A DNA stretch of 64,000 nucleotides from Fratercula arctica (lineage: Eukaryota > Chordata > Aves > Charadriiformes > Alcidae): assembly GCA_947846985.1 (NCBI GenBank), contig CANTUZ010000021.1, forward strand, positions 1,294,711 through 1,358,710. Direction: 5' to 3'. The notes under the pieces were generated by a model that was not told the DNA's origin, did not search any database, and saw nothing but the letters and a program-made list of their open reading frames with translations. Shown in pieces: positions 49,901 through 62,046 of this stretch; the first letter of the stretch is position 1; every line of letters starts with the position of its first letter. A program made the position numbers and the translations under genes.

Positions 49901-52900
49901 ACGCAGGGCAGTTTGATAAGAACTGAATGGTGGTGTGATATAACCACACAGATTGAGCATGATTTAGGATGACCGGCATAGCTCCGTAAGCGTCTTCCTG
50001 GATATGGATAATGCAGATACAGGAGTGAGGAGGAACAAGGAGGGCAGGGGTTCAGCCATATCTGAAAGAAGTTTGAGGGAATGCTGCCTCATTGTCCATA
50101 TTGCCCACGGCACCATGCTGTCCACCATCATAGGAATTTTCTTACTTTCGCTCTCCACCTGGTTGCCCATGTAATGTAACTTGTCCATTACTTTATCCTC
50201 CTTTATCTGACCGTCTCTTCCAACTGTGGAGTTCACACAAGAATCTCCCAACTTTCTCTTCCATTTCTCAGTTTGACATCTAAGTCACGCTAGTCTTTAG
50301 CTCAAAAGGATTCCCTACAGTTAGATTATCTGCTGGAAAGAAATTGTTCTTCTTTCTTTCTGTGTACTAAATGCACCCTGAGAGTGGAACATCAAAAACC
50401 ATTCTCATATCATCAATTCTGAAATTAGCTGTTGACCTTGATTTTATTATCATGATTTACTCTTCTTCCCAGAACTGGGATTTCTCTTTGCGTATGCCCT
50501 ATTTTGGTAGGATCATCTTCAATCCATCCCAGCATTGCAGAGGACAGTGATGGATACTTCTATGCCCCACCACAGTTTTTGTCAGCCTCAAATCCACGTT
50601 TCTTATTTTATCCCTAGAAGATGTAACACTTTTCTATTTTTTGGGTCTTCTTTGAAGAATTACCAACTCATCAAATATTTACCGGTTAGAAAATAATCTC
50701 CATAGCACAGAGAGTGCAATAGAACGAATAGAGAGATATCACCTTAAATCAGGGGCAGTTTTACTATGTAAGACATGGGTGTCCAGTCTAAGCCAATACC
50801 AAAATCTTAGACTGATAAGTGGAACACTGTTGTTTCAGTTAGCAAGGCAAACTGAAATGGAGTTTAGACCAACATCCTATGATTCTATGATCCCTCATGT
50901 GCAGGGAACAGAGATCTAGAGGGGTAGCAGCTATAGTGAAAGACAGCACTTCATATGAAACTATATCTGTGAGACTGAGAAATAATCTAAAAAAATGAGA
51001 GGGGAAATGATGTTTTAAAAAAGTAAATGTCACATCCATGTTGTCTCCTTCAAGAAAGCTAGAAGATATAAATCCCATGAGGTATATGTCACGTGGGTGC
51101 TTCTTAAGATGTATGATTTATAAAGGACTGGTTCTGCTCCCGAGTTGAGATGAGTTTGGGGTCTTATGGTTTTTAGAAATGAGTTTGCTGAGCTGCAGGA
51201 GTTGCAGGGGCAGCTGGTATTGTGAAGTCAGGGCAGAAAAAAAGATGTTCCTCCAGTAGAAGTTGATCAGGATCTCTGTGACATGGGAAGGACCATGTCC
51301 AGTCAACCAGTCACAGGAAATTTCTTCCTGTCACAACTGCAGTAAGCAGCAGGGGACTTAAATTTCCATAAAATCAATTTCAGTTGGGCATTCAGGGTTT
51401 TTTTGGGTGTTGGGTGGGGTTTTTTTTCCCCTAGCGGGACAAATAGTGCAGCAATGAAAGAAATCGCCTAGATAACTGTAGAAACTCTTTCACTGTTATC
51501 TCTGGTCAAGCCACAGGCTTGTCTTATCTTTCCCGCAATACGCAGCTCCTATGAGCTCTCCATTCCCCCCATCCTGTTCACTCCCTCCCTATGTTTTTGT
51601 ATTTTGATAAGTAACGAGGAATCCAATAAAGACTTCTGCAGGAATTTGTAGCAACACATTCCTTTTCCATCATCATCTGCACTTTGAGAAAAGCTCTTCT
51701 CTTATATATCTCTTCTGACAGAATATGAAACCACAAGTATTTTAAGCTGAGACAAAGAAAGTAGAGGGCTGTAATCCAAACTGACAGCAACATTATTAAT
51801 CAGGGAAGAAGAGGCTGAGCAGAGCAGATTGCTCAGAGATGGTGTTGGGAGGGGGCTCCCAGGTAGCTCTGGGCACTGTGGATGGGCTGCAGAGCCTCTC
51901 GCCCAGAGGACACCACATCAGTCCCCAAAGGCAAAGGAACGGAGATACAAGACCACCCGGTGTTGAAGCACCCCCACTCCCAGCATCTGCTTTTCTTCAG
52001 AGCCTAGTCTGAATGCTTTGATCAGATCACTGATGCAGGGGAAAGAGCGGGGCAGGCAGGTTTTTTTTCAAAATATCAGATTTTCACCAGTACAAGGCCC
52101 TATTCCTAACAGTGCTCTCCTGGGTGTAGTTTTAGGACCTGTGTGTCCTGATGGTTTCAGTAGCAGGTTGTGCCATCACTGTATCGTTTGGTGCTGATTC
52201 AGCTAGAAGCGGAGCTGAGAAACGCCGAGCGAGACACCTGCATGGTGCACTCCACAGTGAGAAAGGGGATAAACGTTGCAACACTGCAGCTGGAGAGGGA
52301 CTCACCCTCCACACTCTACACACCCGTGCGCTTTGATAAAACCCACTCCCAAATACTTTTTACAGTCGATGGAGAAATAAGGGAGCTGAGTTCAAGAAGT
52401 GCCTGCCTCTCCGCTGGGGTCCTAGTCGAGAAGCCCCTATTGAAAAGTCTGCACAGTGTTTGCATGAGTCCCAGCCATGCTATTTAAATAAGCTTCATTC
52501 CAGTCTAATCCAGAGTATTCTTTAAACATGGCTTCTGGTTTTGATTAAACAAGATTATTTAGGTCTTTTGCAACTTAATAATTTACACTAGCCCAATCAC
52601 CATCATGTTTGCTCCCATGCCAGGAGCAATCCCCTCTCTGAACATGCCTATTAGAGAGTAATTCCTTTGCAATTGCTTTGTGAGTCTCATTTATATTAAT
52701 TCAGAATGGGCAATAATTATTTTGGATTTTAAAAACTGAACATATTCTGTCACTACGTAAAATGGATGACTCTAGATATGGAAAGTATCCTTCATACCTA
52801 GAAAAGAGAAGCATATCCTACTTAATTTATCAAAGAGGGAGATAAACGTCAGACATGGAAAGAAGAGAATTCCAAGAACAGATATCTGTTTATTCTAATA

Positions 52901-53569
52901 GGTAATGGGCAATGTGAGTTAGCAGTTCGCAGCTGAAGCTAGACAGACTTATATTGCATCTCATGTCAGCTTTTCCATCATTTTCTGGGCATCAATGAAA
53001 CCAGTCCACAATTCAACAGAACTTTTTCCCCTGCTCCCTGTAGCTTCTCCAGTAACCCAAGATTTGTTAAACATCATTGCTAATGACTCCAAGCTTCCTA
53101 GCTAATTCCTTTTAACTTCACAACTGCGATTTATTTGGCCCAGTCACTACAAAAAGACATTAACTTCTTGCGTAGAAACCAAAGGGATAGGAAGGAGCTA
53201 ATTGTTGCAGTTGAACATAACTGCATCATCACATCACTGGTCTGCAACTCTGGCTTCTAAGAGAGGTGTAGATTACTGCATTCTGAATTTATTAGTAGAG
53301 AATTATTTCAACCTATGAGAAGTGAGTCAGTATTCATTTACTTCTCTTCATATCAAAGAAGCAGAAATTGAGGTACAGCAGAATTAAGGAACAGCCTCCA
53401 GTCGGTACAAACCTCTTTGGTCTCATGCTTTAGAATCTATATCTTTCTTTTTTTACATTTGTTTGCTTTTTAGACAACCAAATTAATCCCTTGGGATTAG
53501 CAATGCAGCCAGAGTAGTATCCTGACCAGGCACAAGTTTGTAAGTGACTGTGTGACAGGCTTTATCTTC

Positions 53570-53893
53570 TCAGGAGTGGCCTTGTAGGATCATAAGGAGA
53601 TGACACCATGGACCCTGCAGCCAAGCCAGACCAGCCAGAGTTAAACTTTGAGGGGAGACGAGGTTGGAAAATTGCGCCTCATTGACAGGCTGGGGAGCTG
53701 GCTCACAGCGGAGTGGCAGTCGATGGGTGATGCTCTGGAGGTGCTCATCTTTCCCAATCAAAATCTCTTCAGTCACTCTAGAAGCTGAGCTTTTTGGAAG
53801 TTTACGTGAATTCTCATTGAAATGATGGAAAAAACTCAATGGCGGTGGAAGAAGTGTTTCTAACTGTTCATTAGTCTTCCCAAGCCCCAGCAT
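53570..53893 (-). CDS. Unidentified 107-codon open frame
   Basis: From an ATG (MLGLGKTNEQLE) it stays open to a stop after ILQGHS. The composition is varied and protein-like (for example NENSRKLPKSSASRVTEEIL). I recognise no domain, and there are no clear splice sites at either end. It is listed because it is long for this base composition, and chance is the likelier explanation. Confidence 0.12.
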   Translation of the reverse strand: MLGLGKTNEQLETLLPPPLSFFHHFNENSRKLPKSSASRVTEEILIGKDEHLQSITHRLPLRCEPAPQPVNEAQFSNLVSPQSLTLAGLAWLQGPWCHLLMILQGHS

Positions 53894-54590
53894 GCTCTTA
53901 GGTCAGACTGAATTCTACCTCCACGCAGAGGGACAGCATCACTCCTTCGTCTGGAATTCAGACTCATACTCCAAAACTTCCCCGGGAGTGTGCATGCCCT
54001 TACTTACTAATGTTAATGGCAATTAATGCTTGTGTTATGTTAACATCTGGAAGCCTGGACATCTTTGTACTGCGCTGCCCAAAACATAATAGTTGAGGGC
54101 ATGGGGCCCACAGCCACATCAACAGCAGAGCCAGAAAGACGATGTTGGAGTTGTGCGTCAGAGGAGAGGGTGTCCATGCTGCTCTGTCTCCCCAAAAACC
54201 TTTCCTTGGATGCCGGGGGCTGAGGGCTGGGGAGGGCGTTGGGTTATCGCTGTAAAAACAACCTAATACGACATGCCACTGTCTGTCTTGCAGAAATCTC
54301 ATTTGACCTTGGGCTACGAGCCACAGACTAAACCTCCTGTTCAAACCTGACCCAGCTCTTTCCACAGCCCGAGCGGGAGGAAACGTGAGACATAATGCTG
54401 GCAGCTCTGGTTCCTGATGTGTGTCACCCTCCCCCTTCAGCAATTCCCCCATCCTTTCTGCAGCCAGGGTGGGAGAAGAGCCCTCCGTCCTCCACAACAC
54501 CTGCGCGGGCTGTGGCTCTCAGAGCCCCTGGGCAGGAGGGCGAGACGCAGAGCAGCTCGGCACAGAGGAGGGGAAAACATGTTTAAGGAG

Positions 54591-54611
54591 ATTTTTTTTT
54601 TTTTTTTTTTT
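54591..54611. repeat. Homopolymer T21
   Basis: A run of T is visible directly. Confidence 0.9.
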
Positions 54612-56599
54612 CATAAAATTGTGCTGGTTTCAGGTGACCTCAGGGTGTTTTTGGAGGGGAGGGTATCATTCTCCCCCTCTCCCAAGTCAGTAGCGCAACA
54701 GTCACAACCTGCTGATCCTTATTTCTCTGTCTTCCTTGCTGCTGGGCTTGTCCAGGCAACTAGGCAAGCGTCTGTTGGCAAACGCGGTTGGGAAAGGGCT
54801 TCCCACCTCATCTGCACTTGTCTCCTGGGTTCTGCTCTCCCTGCGGGTCACTTGTGCCCATAGCTGGGTGACACTACAGTTTCGTAGTCGTGTTCTTGCT
54901 GCTCTTTTTCATTTCCTCCACTTCCTCCTTTCCGTTGCACACCTGCTGAATTCAGGGAGGGGTAAAAGGATTAAACACCAGGGGAACTCACCCCAAAATT
55001 GAAAGGGGGAGAGGAAAATAAAAAAAAAGCCATGATTTTGGACTGTAACTGAGATACATGAGAGGCCACAAGTACTTCTTTACATCTCGCAGCTCTCAGA
55101 GACCAGGTGACTTTCTGACGGGAACTGGAGTGACCATATGAGTACTCCAACTCACACCCTGCTGACAGCTCTTCTCGGGACAAGCACAAGTCCCAAAGGC
55201 TGGCGAGAAGTGCCCGGCAGATGAGCATAAACCATACCTGTAGCCACACAGGGAGCTGGGAGACCAACCACCATTCTCCCTTTCCACATGTAATACGTCT
55301 TCTACCCGCATGGCTGAGCAGCCTGCTGCAAGGTATGGCTGGGTTTGGCCCTGCTTACCCTGCTAACCCCAGCCATGCCCCCATGCTCCCAAGGTATGTT
55401 TGCACTGGAGCTTGCCTGGGGCAGTGCAATGCCATGAATAACTTTCCTACTAAAAGCGAGAGGGGATGGAGAAATGGAAGAGGGTTTTGGCAAGAGCAGC
55501 ACGGAGGGAAGGATAAAGAATCTGGGTTGAATCAGGGGTGGGGGGAGGGAACAGAAACTGTATAAAAAGCAAAGTGAGGTAAGGGACACTGGAGGAAAGC
55601 CAACAAATAGGGTCAGGGAGCAGTCAAGAAGAAGGTGGTATTGAGGCAATTACAGGGCATGGCTTTGTGTCTCTACGACAGGATCAGGCAAGCTTAGATT
55701 CACAGCAGAGCCCTTCCAAGGGCCAACAGGTGACTCAGAAGAACAACTGATTGAATAGGTAAGAGATGAATCCAAGAAGACCTCCTCCTGGGGACATTTC
55801 AGCAGCACATTGTGTTGTCTGTCTTGGTCAGCTTCTTCATCCTGTCCGTACATAGAGGCGTCACCAGACCTATCGGGGTCAGACAGGAGACCTGCAAAAC
55901 CCCCAAGAGCACACACCTGGAGCGGTGTGTGTAGCTGGGGAGGTGACTTGGGGTGGGGGGCGGGTGGAAATGCAACAAAGTTGTTAAGCAGAGTTTTGCA
56001 CAGACATCTAAAATTTCTCTACATAAGCAGGGGGTCTATCGAGGTGCAAAGCAGCTGAAATGTGAGCATGCACATGCCTCTAGAAATGATACTGCACCTG
56101 ACGCTAAAGCAAATGTCTTACAGCTCAACACATGCTGGGCCGAGGATCTAACATCTAATATCAATTCCCAGCTGCCTGTAGTGATATAGGAAAGCAGTTG
56201 ACAGCAGATAGAGCAAAGGTGACAAAATCTAAGTGCCCTGTTGCACATTCAATTAAAAGCATCCCTGTAGGTAGTATATCTTGATTCTGTCAGGTCTCTA
56301 AAACAGGGCTAGCAGCTGAGGAGTTTTAACATACCATTTGGAAGGGATCTTTCCCATGTCATCTTGGGACTTATTTCTACATCCAAAATGTTTTACCAAC
56401 AAATATTGACAATATCACCAATATCTCATAGATCCGAGGCATCAAGATTTGCAGACCTGATATTCTACTGAGACAACAAGGAGAAGAAACTCCAAAATGC
56501 TTTGGAAAACATTTGTGACACTGGGTTAAAAAACAGCAGAGAAATGTAAGTTCAGGGGGAAAATATGCACCTTGATAGGAAATGAGGAGTATCAGGTGG

Positions 56600-56695
56600 G
56601 GGTCAGTCTCTTCTCTCGAGTAACAGGCGACAGGACAAGTGGAAATGTCCTCAAGTTGCACCAGGGGAGGTTTAGGATGGGTATTGGGATATTGA
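56600..56695 (+). mobile_element. CR1 remnant without 3' end
   Basis: It contains AGTAACAGGCGACAGGACAA, GTGGAAATGTCCTCAAGTTG and CACCAGGGGAGGTTTAGGAT, the middle of the CR1 3' part of a different subfamily. The usual tail is absent. Confidence 0.65.
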
Positions 56696-58045
56696 GCTTT
56701 CCTCCATCCAGCAAGGCGGGGGATTTTCAGCGTGGTCACACAAATGAGCAGGCATCCTCTTTGCCTTGTTTGCCAGAAGCTCTTTCCCATGACATTTTAA
56801 TCCCAATGCGACAGGGGCGAGCAGCACGCGGAGGTTTCATTGCACCCACCCAGTGCAGGCACAACCCCTCCACTCTGTGTACACTCAATAGGGCAGAGAA
56901 AATGAATACAGTTAGCCCGGGAAAAGATGATCTCAGGAAAAGTACTTGCTTGGTTAGGACCCTTGGGAGAGGACCCATGAACATCTTGAACTATTTATCC
57001 TCCCCAGTGCACTGCCATGCTTTACCTGGGAGAAACCAACTGCTCTGAACGGTATTTCTGACACACTTCCAGCTCCGTACATGCCAAGGAGCTGGACAGC
57101 TTTGTGTGGACCTTAGGGCTGGGCAATTCTAAGTGGCCAGAATTGAAACTCAGAAGTTATGTTCAAGAGCAGAGTGAGCTGGTAGCGGGCGAAGATGGAT
57201 GGGGCAACAAGATCCCAACCAGAAAGCAAACCACAGTGTGAAGTGGCTCTGTTGTGGCCCATGATTGGCAGCTCTGGGTCGTGCTGGGCCTGGGCAGTTG
57301 CACACATTGGCTGTGGAGTGTGCTGAGCGCTGGACACCACAGTTAACCATGCTTCCTGTAGGGCGTAGCTTGGCATGTGCATCAGACACAGCCTGTGGCC
57401 ATGGCATTGTGTGATTGCTGACATTGTGTGGTTGCTGTTGAGCACCACAATGTGATGAGGTGCCACCATGCTGTGGTGGCCTGGTGCTAGACCAAGGTCT
57501 GGGGGAGCTGTTTGGGATCACCTGGTTACTCCCCGCCATAGCTCAGGACGGCTGGAGCTAGCAGCTCCCACATGCCCAAGCTGAAGGGCAAGAAGAGACG
57601 CTGGTCTGGTATCATCACTGCAGGACAAAGCCAGCTCCATCATCCCTCCAGCTCCATCATTGCTCCAGCTTCATCATCCCTCCCTGCAAAAAGTATGATC
57701 TGGTGTTCCTCTACATGTCCACAGGCTTCCCTCAGACCACCACCCTTGTCTCTCCAGGGAGAGTCTGAGGAGCACAGGGCACCCACAGTCTTTCAGGCTG
57801 AGCAACTTTTGCACCAGTTGCATACACCCAGTTGCCAAGTTCCACAAACATCCAAACGGCTGCCACAAGACACCAGCAGCAGAGCAGAGCAACCAAGTAC
57901 ACAAGCATCCAGTTTGTTTTGCTGCTACAGGAAATATGCCACTGACATGTTCATGATGGGATTTGGCTCACAGGTGTCATATCTCCTTACAACAAACATA
58001 CCTGAGCTCAGCCCACCTGGGCAACCCTTACTGTTGGGTGGGCAG

Positions 58046-58712
58046 AAATGGACATTGAGAAGCTCAACGTGAGCAGGCAATGTGTGCTTGGAGCCCAGAA
58101 GGCCAACCATATCCTGCGCTGCATCAAAAGAAGCGTGGGCAGCAGGTCAAGGGAGGGGATTCTCCCCCTCTACTCCACTCTCATGAGACCCCACCTGGAG
58201 TACTGCATCCAGCTTTGGAGTCCCCAGCACAAGAGGGACATGGACCTGTTGGAGCGAGTCCAGAGAAGGCCACAAAGATGATCTGAGGGCTGGAGCCCCT
58301 CTGCTGTGAGGACAGGCTGAGAGAGTTGGGGTTGTTCAGCCTGGAGAAGAGAAGGCTCCGGGGAGACCTTACAGTGGCCTTCCAGTCCCTGAAGGGAGCC
58401 AACAAGGAAGCTGGGGAGGGACATTTTACAAGGGCATGTAGGGGTAGGACGAGGGGTAATGGCTTCAAACTGGAAGAGGGGAGATTTAGATGAGATCTGA
58501 GGCAGAAATTCTTTGCTGTGGGGGTGGTGAGCCCCTGGCCCCGGTTGCCCAGGGAAGCTGTGGCTGCCCCATCCCTGGAGGGGTTCAAGGCCAGGTTGGA
58601 CAGGGCTTGGAGCAACCTGGTCTGGTGGGAGGTGTCCCTGCCCAGGGCAGGGGGTGGCACTGGGTGGTGTTTAAGGTCCCTTCCAGCCCAAACCATTGTG
58701 ATTCTAGGATTT
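58046..58712 (+). mobile_element. CR1 LINE 3' fragment (about 670 bp)
   Basis: It runs from TGGACATTGAGAAGCTCAAC to CCAAACCATTGTGATTCTAG. It starts at nearly the same CR1 position as the copy at 2284 and is one of the longest in the window. Confidence 0.94.
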
Positions 58713-61700
58713 CTAGTTATCTTCTGGAGAGGGTGCAGATAAAGGAAAACTAAAGGAGTAACATCAATGTGCCAAGGGAGGAATGGAGTTATTTAAAGCT
58801 ATTTCCCGGTGATGTCCCTTGAAAGGCAGAAAAGTACGTTCTTAGAAAACAACTGGTATTTATTGACTGACAAGAACACCACCAGTGCAGACACTAGTGC
58901 AATACTGGACAACACAGCCAGCTACACAAATACGCATGTCATAATCAAAGGGATTATACAAAAATTAGGACAAGGTACAAGCAGGACTGTAACGCAACTT
59001 AAAAACCATAGCACCATTTTCTTTCTAAAGGATACATAAATATAAATAACATTGATAATTTTTTGTCACAAAAGTTGTACAACTTGAGGTAGACAAATGT
59101 TTTGTTTCCCTTAAAGCACAGTCATTTACTTTTTTTTCCAAGTGACGTATATTGTCGCAAATTGGGCTTCCAGTCTTACACGCGGTGTCTGAGGGTGTAG
59201 AAGTGGCTAATGCGTGACTGGGGTTTTTTACTCTGCTCATTAGTGTTTCTTGGCTCACATGGCCCAATGTATTGATCTAATAAAGCACCCTTGACCCCAG
59301 CATTGCACTGCCCATCCGTCACAGCAACAGTGCTGCGTGGGTCCCTGGTTAAGTCTCAAGGAATTACTGGTGTCTAATCGTTTATTTCATGAGGCAGCCT
59401 CCCAGTAGGGGATTTCTTTCCAAGCAGGTTCAGCTCTTCACTTGGGGATGGTGGGGGTCCATCCACACCAGAACTTTATACACTTCACTAAAACTTTGCC
59501 GGTGGATTGTTATTTCCCTCCGGCAATAAGCATGCTGGATCCACTACTACCAAACCCAGCACCACAACACACCGGGGGAGGCAATAAAAACTGGACTAGG
59601 AACTACACACAGGGACAGGGAGTAACCTGCGCCTGCAGAGTGGCCCTTGTGCGGGTAGTGAGGATCCCAGCCAGGTAGCAGTATTAGAGCTATCGCTGTT
59701 CTCGGGTTACCTGGATCTTAGGTACAGAGGAAGGGGTTCATCTTGAATCAAAAAACTATACAGGAAAGCACGTGCAGCTCAGATTTTTACCATCGATAGT
59801 CACGTTGAGGTACATTTGCACTTGGGAAAGAGTTTTTTAATAGCCAGGGCATAAACTTTCACCTTTGCTGCTGAAAAGATTTCCATGTAAAGACTTAAGT
59901 GTGATCCCCTTATATCTCCAGATGGTCATTCCAGTAACTTCTTTACACATACAACCAAAGAGGCGGCACATCCACTGGATTTACACTGGATGTAAATGGA
60001 GGCCCAGGTTTTCACATCCCGTATCTCCAGGAGGTGGCAGAAGAGCTTTGCTCAAGATGATGCTCAGTCTTGATTCTTGAAGAACGTACAATTCAAGTCT
60101 AAGAATACTGAGTGGCAAACAGACCCAAGTTTTGCTTCCTGGTCACACAAAGGTGGTGCATTGCTGTTAGTTGAAGTAAATCACATTTCTGAACATTAAC
60201 CCAGTTTACCTCAAGTTTGGGTGATAAAACAGCCCTGGATAACTGAATGGGAAAAACAAAAAAAAAAAAAAAAAAGGAAAAACAAGCCATCTGCCTCAAG
60301 CAAACTTGTTCACTCCCTTATCCATAGCACCATTTCTAAAAGGCTTAATATTGAAGGATATCAAAAGGAGTGATATCAACATTGTTTCAAACTCAAAATA
60401 TGCTCAAGCCTTGTCCCCAGACCTCATATGGGGCATTTTAAATTATTTATTTCCCATCAGTTTTCATCATTTGATTGCCAGACCAAGAGGCTGTCTGTTC
60501 CGGCTGGCAGGGTTGAACAGAAAGCTTTTCAGCTGTGACAGGGAGGGGTTGACATAGTCTTGCAGAGCAAAGCCAGAGGACATCAGACTTCCTCGGCCAG
60601 ACTTGGCTTAACAGCTCACAACCAAAATTTACTTCAGTCAAATGCCAAACCTCCATATTCCACTGAGCCCAAACTCACCCCAAGGACACCAGAGAATGAA
60701 CCATCTTTTCCTCAGACCTTCTCCATATTCTCCATTTCTCAAGCAGCTCTGGGCCATGCAGGGCAAGGAGCTGCAGATGCAAAAGCCCACTTTGGTACAT
60801 GAAAAAACAGTACTTAATTTTCCCCTGAAGTATCTTTTTGTCCAGTTCTTGTTCAACGATTCCTGCGTGGTGCCAGGACTTCTAGGCACAACCTCACCTT
60901 TCCATTTACTTTGTTCACTTTATTCTTTGACTTCAATAAAATTCTTTTGAGATGCCCATGGGGCTGTGCTAACCCAACACTCGAGACAAAGGGCAGCTCC
61001 ACCTCATAGTTGCTGGCAGCAAGACTGGACAAAAATATGGTATGGCATAGGTGCTGCCGGTTTCAACAGATCATAGCTCAAATGGTGACACAAATCACCG
61101 CTAAAAACCTCCATTGCTAGAGGTAAACCTTGCACCAGTGTTTTCAGCGGCAAGGTGACACCACCTCAAAAGCATGAATGTCCATACAACAACGCACACA
61201 AAAACCAAGTTACTTTTCAAGTGCTGCAAAGCAGTATCCAGTTCTGCCTTAAATGTGTCTTCTTTGCCTGAAGGAGTGACAAAGGACCAACTCAGTCCAA
61301 AATATCCACACTGAAGGGGCTTGATCTAGTTGCCTGAGTAAAGGTGTCTAGTCCCCTTGCCACAAACCTGTCTTGAGTTCCCACTGACATCAGTGTTTCA
61401 GATGCAAAGGACACAAATAACCGAAGCTGCGAGTTCTACTAGTCTGACGATATTCCTCGCTGCCTAAATAATCACCTTACTGTCATTCTGGTCCTGGTTT
61501 TGAGTCTGTTGTGCAAAACACCTAACATGCCTCTGGAATGCATTCACCTACTGCTCGAAGCATTGCAACATTTGGAGCCAGATAAAGGATATTATTAAAA
61601 TAACACTTTTTGCTGTGTGGAAGCCAGGCTGGCATTCAGGACAGGAGAACTAGCCTACAGATTTGAAATGTTCTTGACAGGGACGTGAAAGGTGTTAGTA

Positions 61701-61814
61701 ACATGTATTTCCTTCCACAGTCACTGCAGAGCAGCACCAGGTCATCGGAGAAGACTAAAAGACTTACCTACATGTCTGTTCTTGTGTGTGTTTTTCTCCT
61801 CTCTTTTTTTACAG
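58713..61814. other. Unique sequence with candidate polyadenylation signals on both strands
   Basis: A minus-strand AATAAA (plus TTTATT 58859-58864) is followed by GT-rich sequence. Plus-strand AATAAA occurs at about 59279, 59583 and 60935. The 60935 site (CTTCAATAAAATTCTTTTGA) looks like a real mRNA end. An A run lies at 60257-60275. No coding exon was recognised up to 61814. Confidence 0.35.
58859..58864 (-). terminator. Candidate minus-strand polyadenylation signal
   Basis: AATAAA on the minus strand is followed by ACCAGTTGTTTTC. In human, WNT9B lies upstream of GOSR2 on the same strand, so this could be its 3' end. No WNT coding exon is seen up to the window edge, so the assignment is weak. 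Confidence 0.25.
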
Positions 61815-62046
61815 GATACAGAAGAGTAAGTCTGAGCAAGACAAAAAGCTTCACTTTGAAATGAGCGCAGTTGGAAGGTACCTGGAGGGTACCCCAAGGG
61901 CCATACAAAGACCAGCCAGGTCCAGGAAGACTCCTGTTAAGCCTGTCACTCAACAGCCACCTCAGCCAAACTCCAACAAGCTGTTACTGGAGCCACTGGG
62001 GAGGGGAGAAAACAGATTTTTCACTTATGTGCGAGGCGGATGGTAG
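61815..62046 (+). CDS. Possible terminal coding exon of an unknown secreted or membrane protein
   Basis: I do not recognise this. A strong acceptor (a long pyrimidine tract ending ttttacag at 61814) is followed by 76 open codons to TAG. The content is protein-like: a basic N-part (KSKSEQDKK), a central arginine/proline-rich stretch (RPARSRKTPVKPV), then QQPPQPN, and an end of ENRFFTYVRGGW. There are no cysteines. The first base completes a codon, so the upstream exon must end with two bases of a codon, as the donor at 46905 does. Joined, they would give about 100 residues with a signal peptide and several dibasic or arginine-rich sites. Additional exons between them are possible. Confidence 0.35.

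Larger units (their letters stand above)
46991..58045. other. Large intergenic or intronic stretch, no recognised gene
   Basis: This is mostly unique sequence. It contains a CR1 remnant (56600-56695), a T21 tract (54591-54611), and a degenerate TGTG-containing stretch (about 57230-57470). Coding-like but unidentified open frames occur at 49964-50280 (minus; no ATG at its 5' end), 53570-53893 (minus) and 54000-54500 (minus). Confidence 0.4.

Noticed and set aside
49964..50280. Minus-strand open segment with protein-like composition
   Set aside because: There is no ATG at its 5' end, a stop lies just upstream with a poor acceptor, and no domain is recognised. It may be an old pseudogene or transposon relic, but this cannot be supported.
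57230..57480. TGTG-rich stretch as a satellite
   Set aside because: The units are too degenerate to define a period, so only a compositional bias is seen.
57572..58072. 166-codon plus-strand frame
   Set aside because: It is low-complexity Ser/Pro/Gln-rich, partly from a repeated CTCCATCATC-type sequence, and it runs into a CR1. Probably chance.
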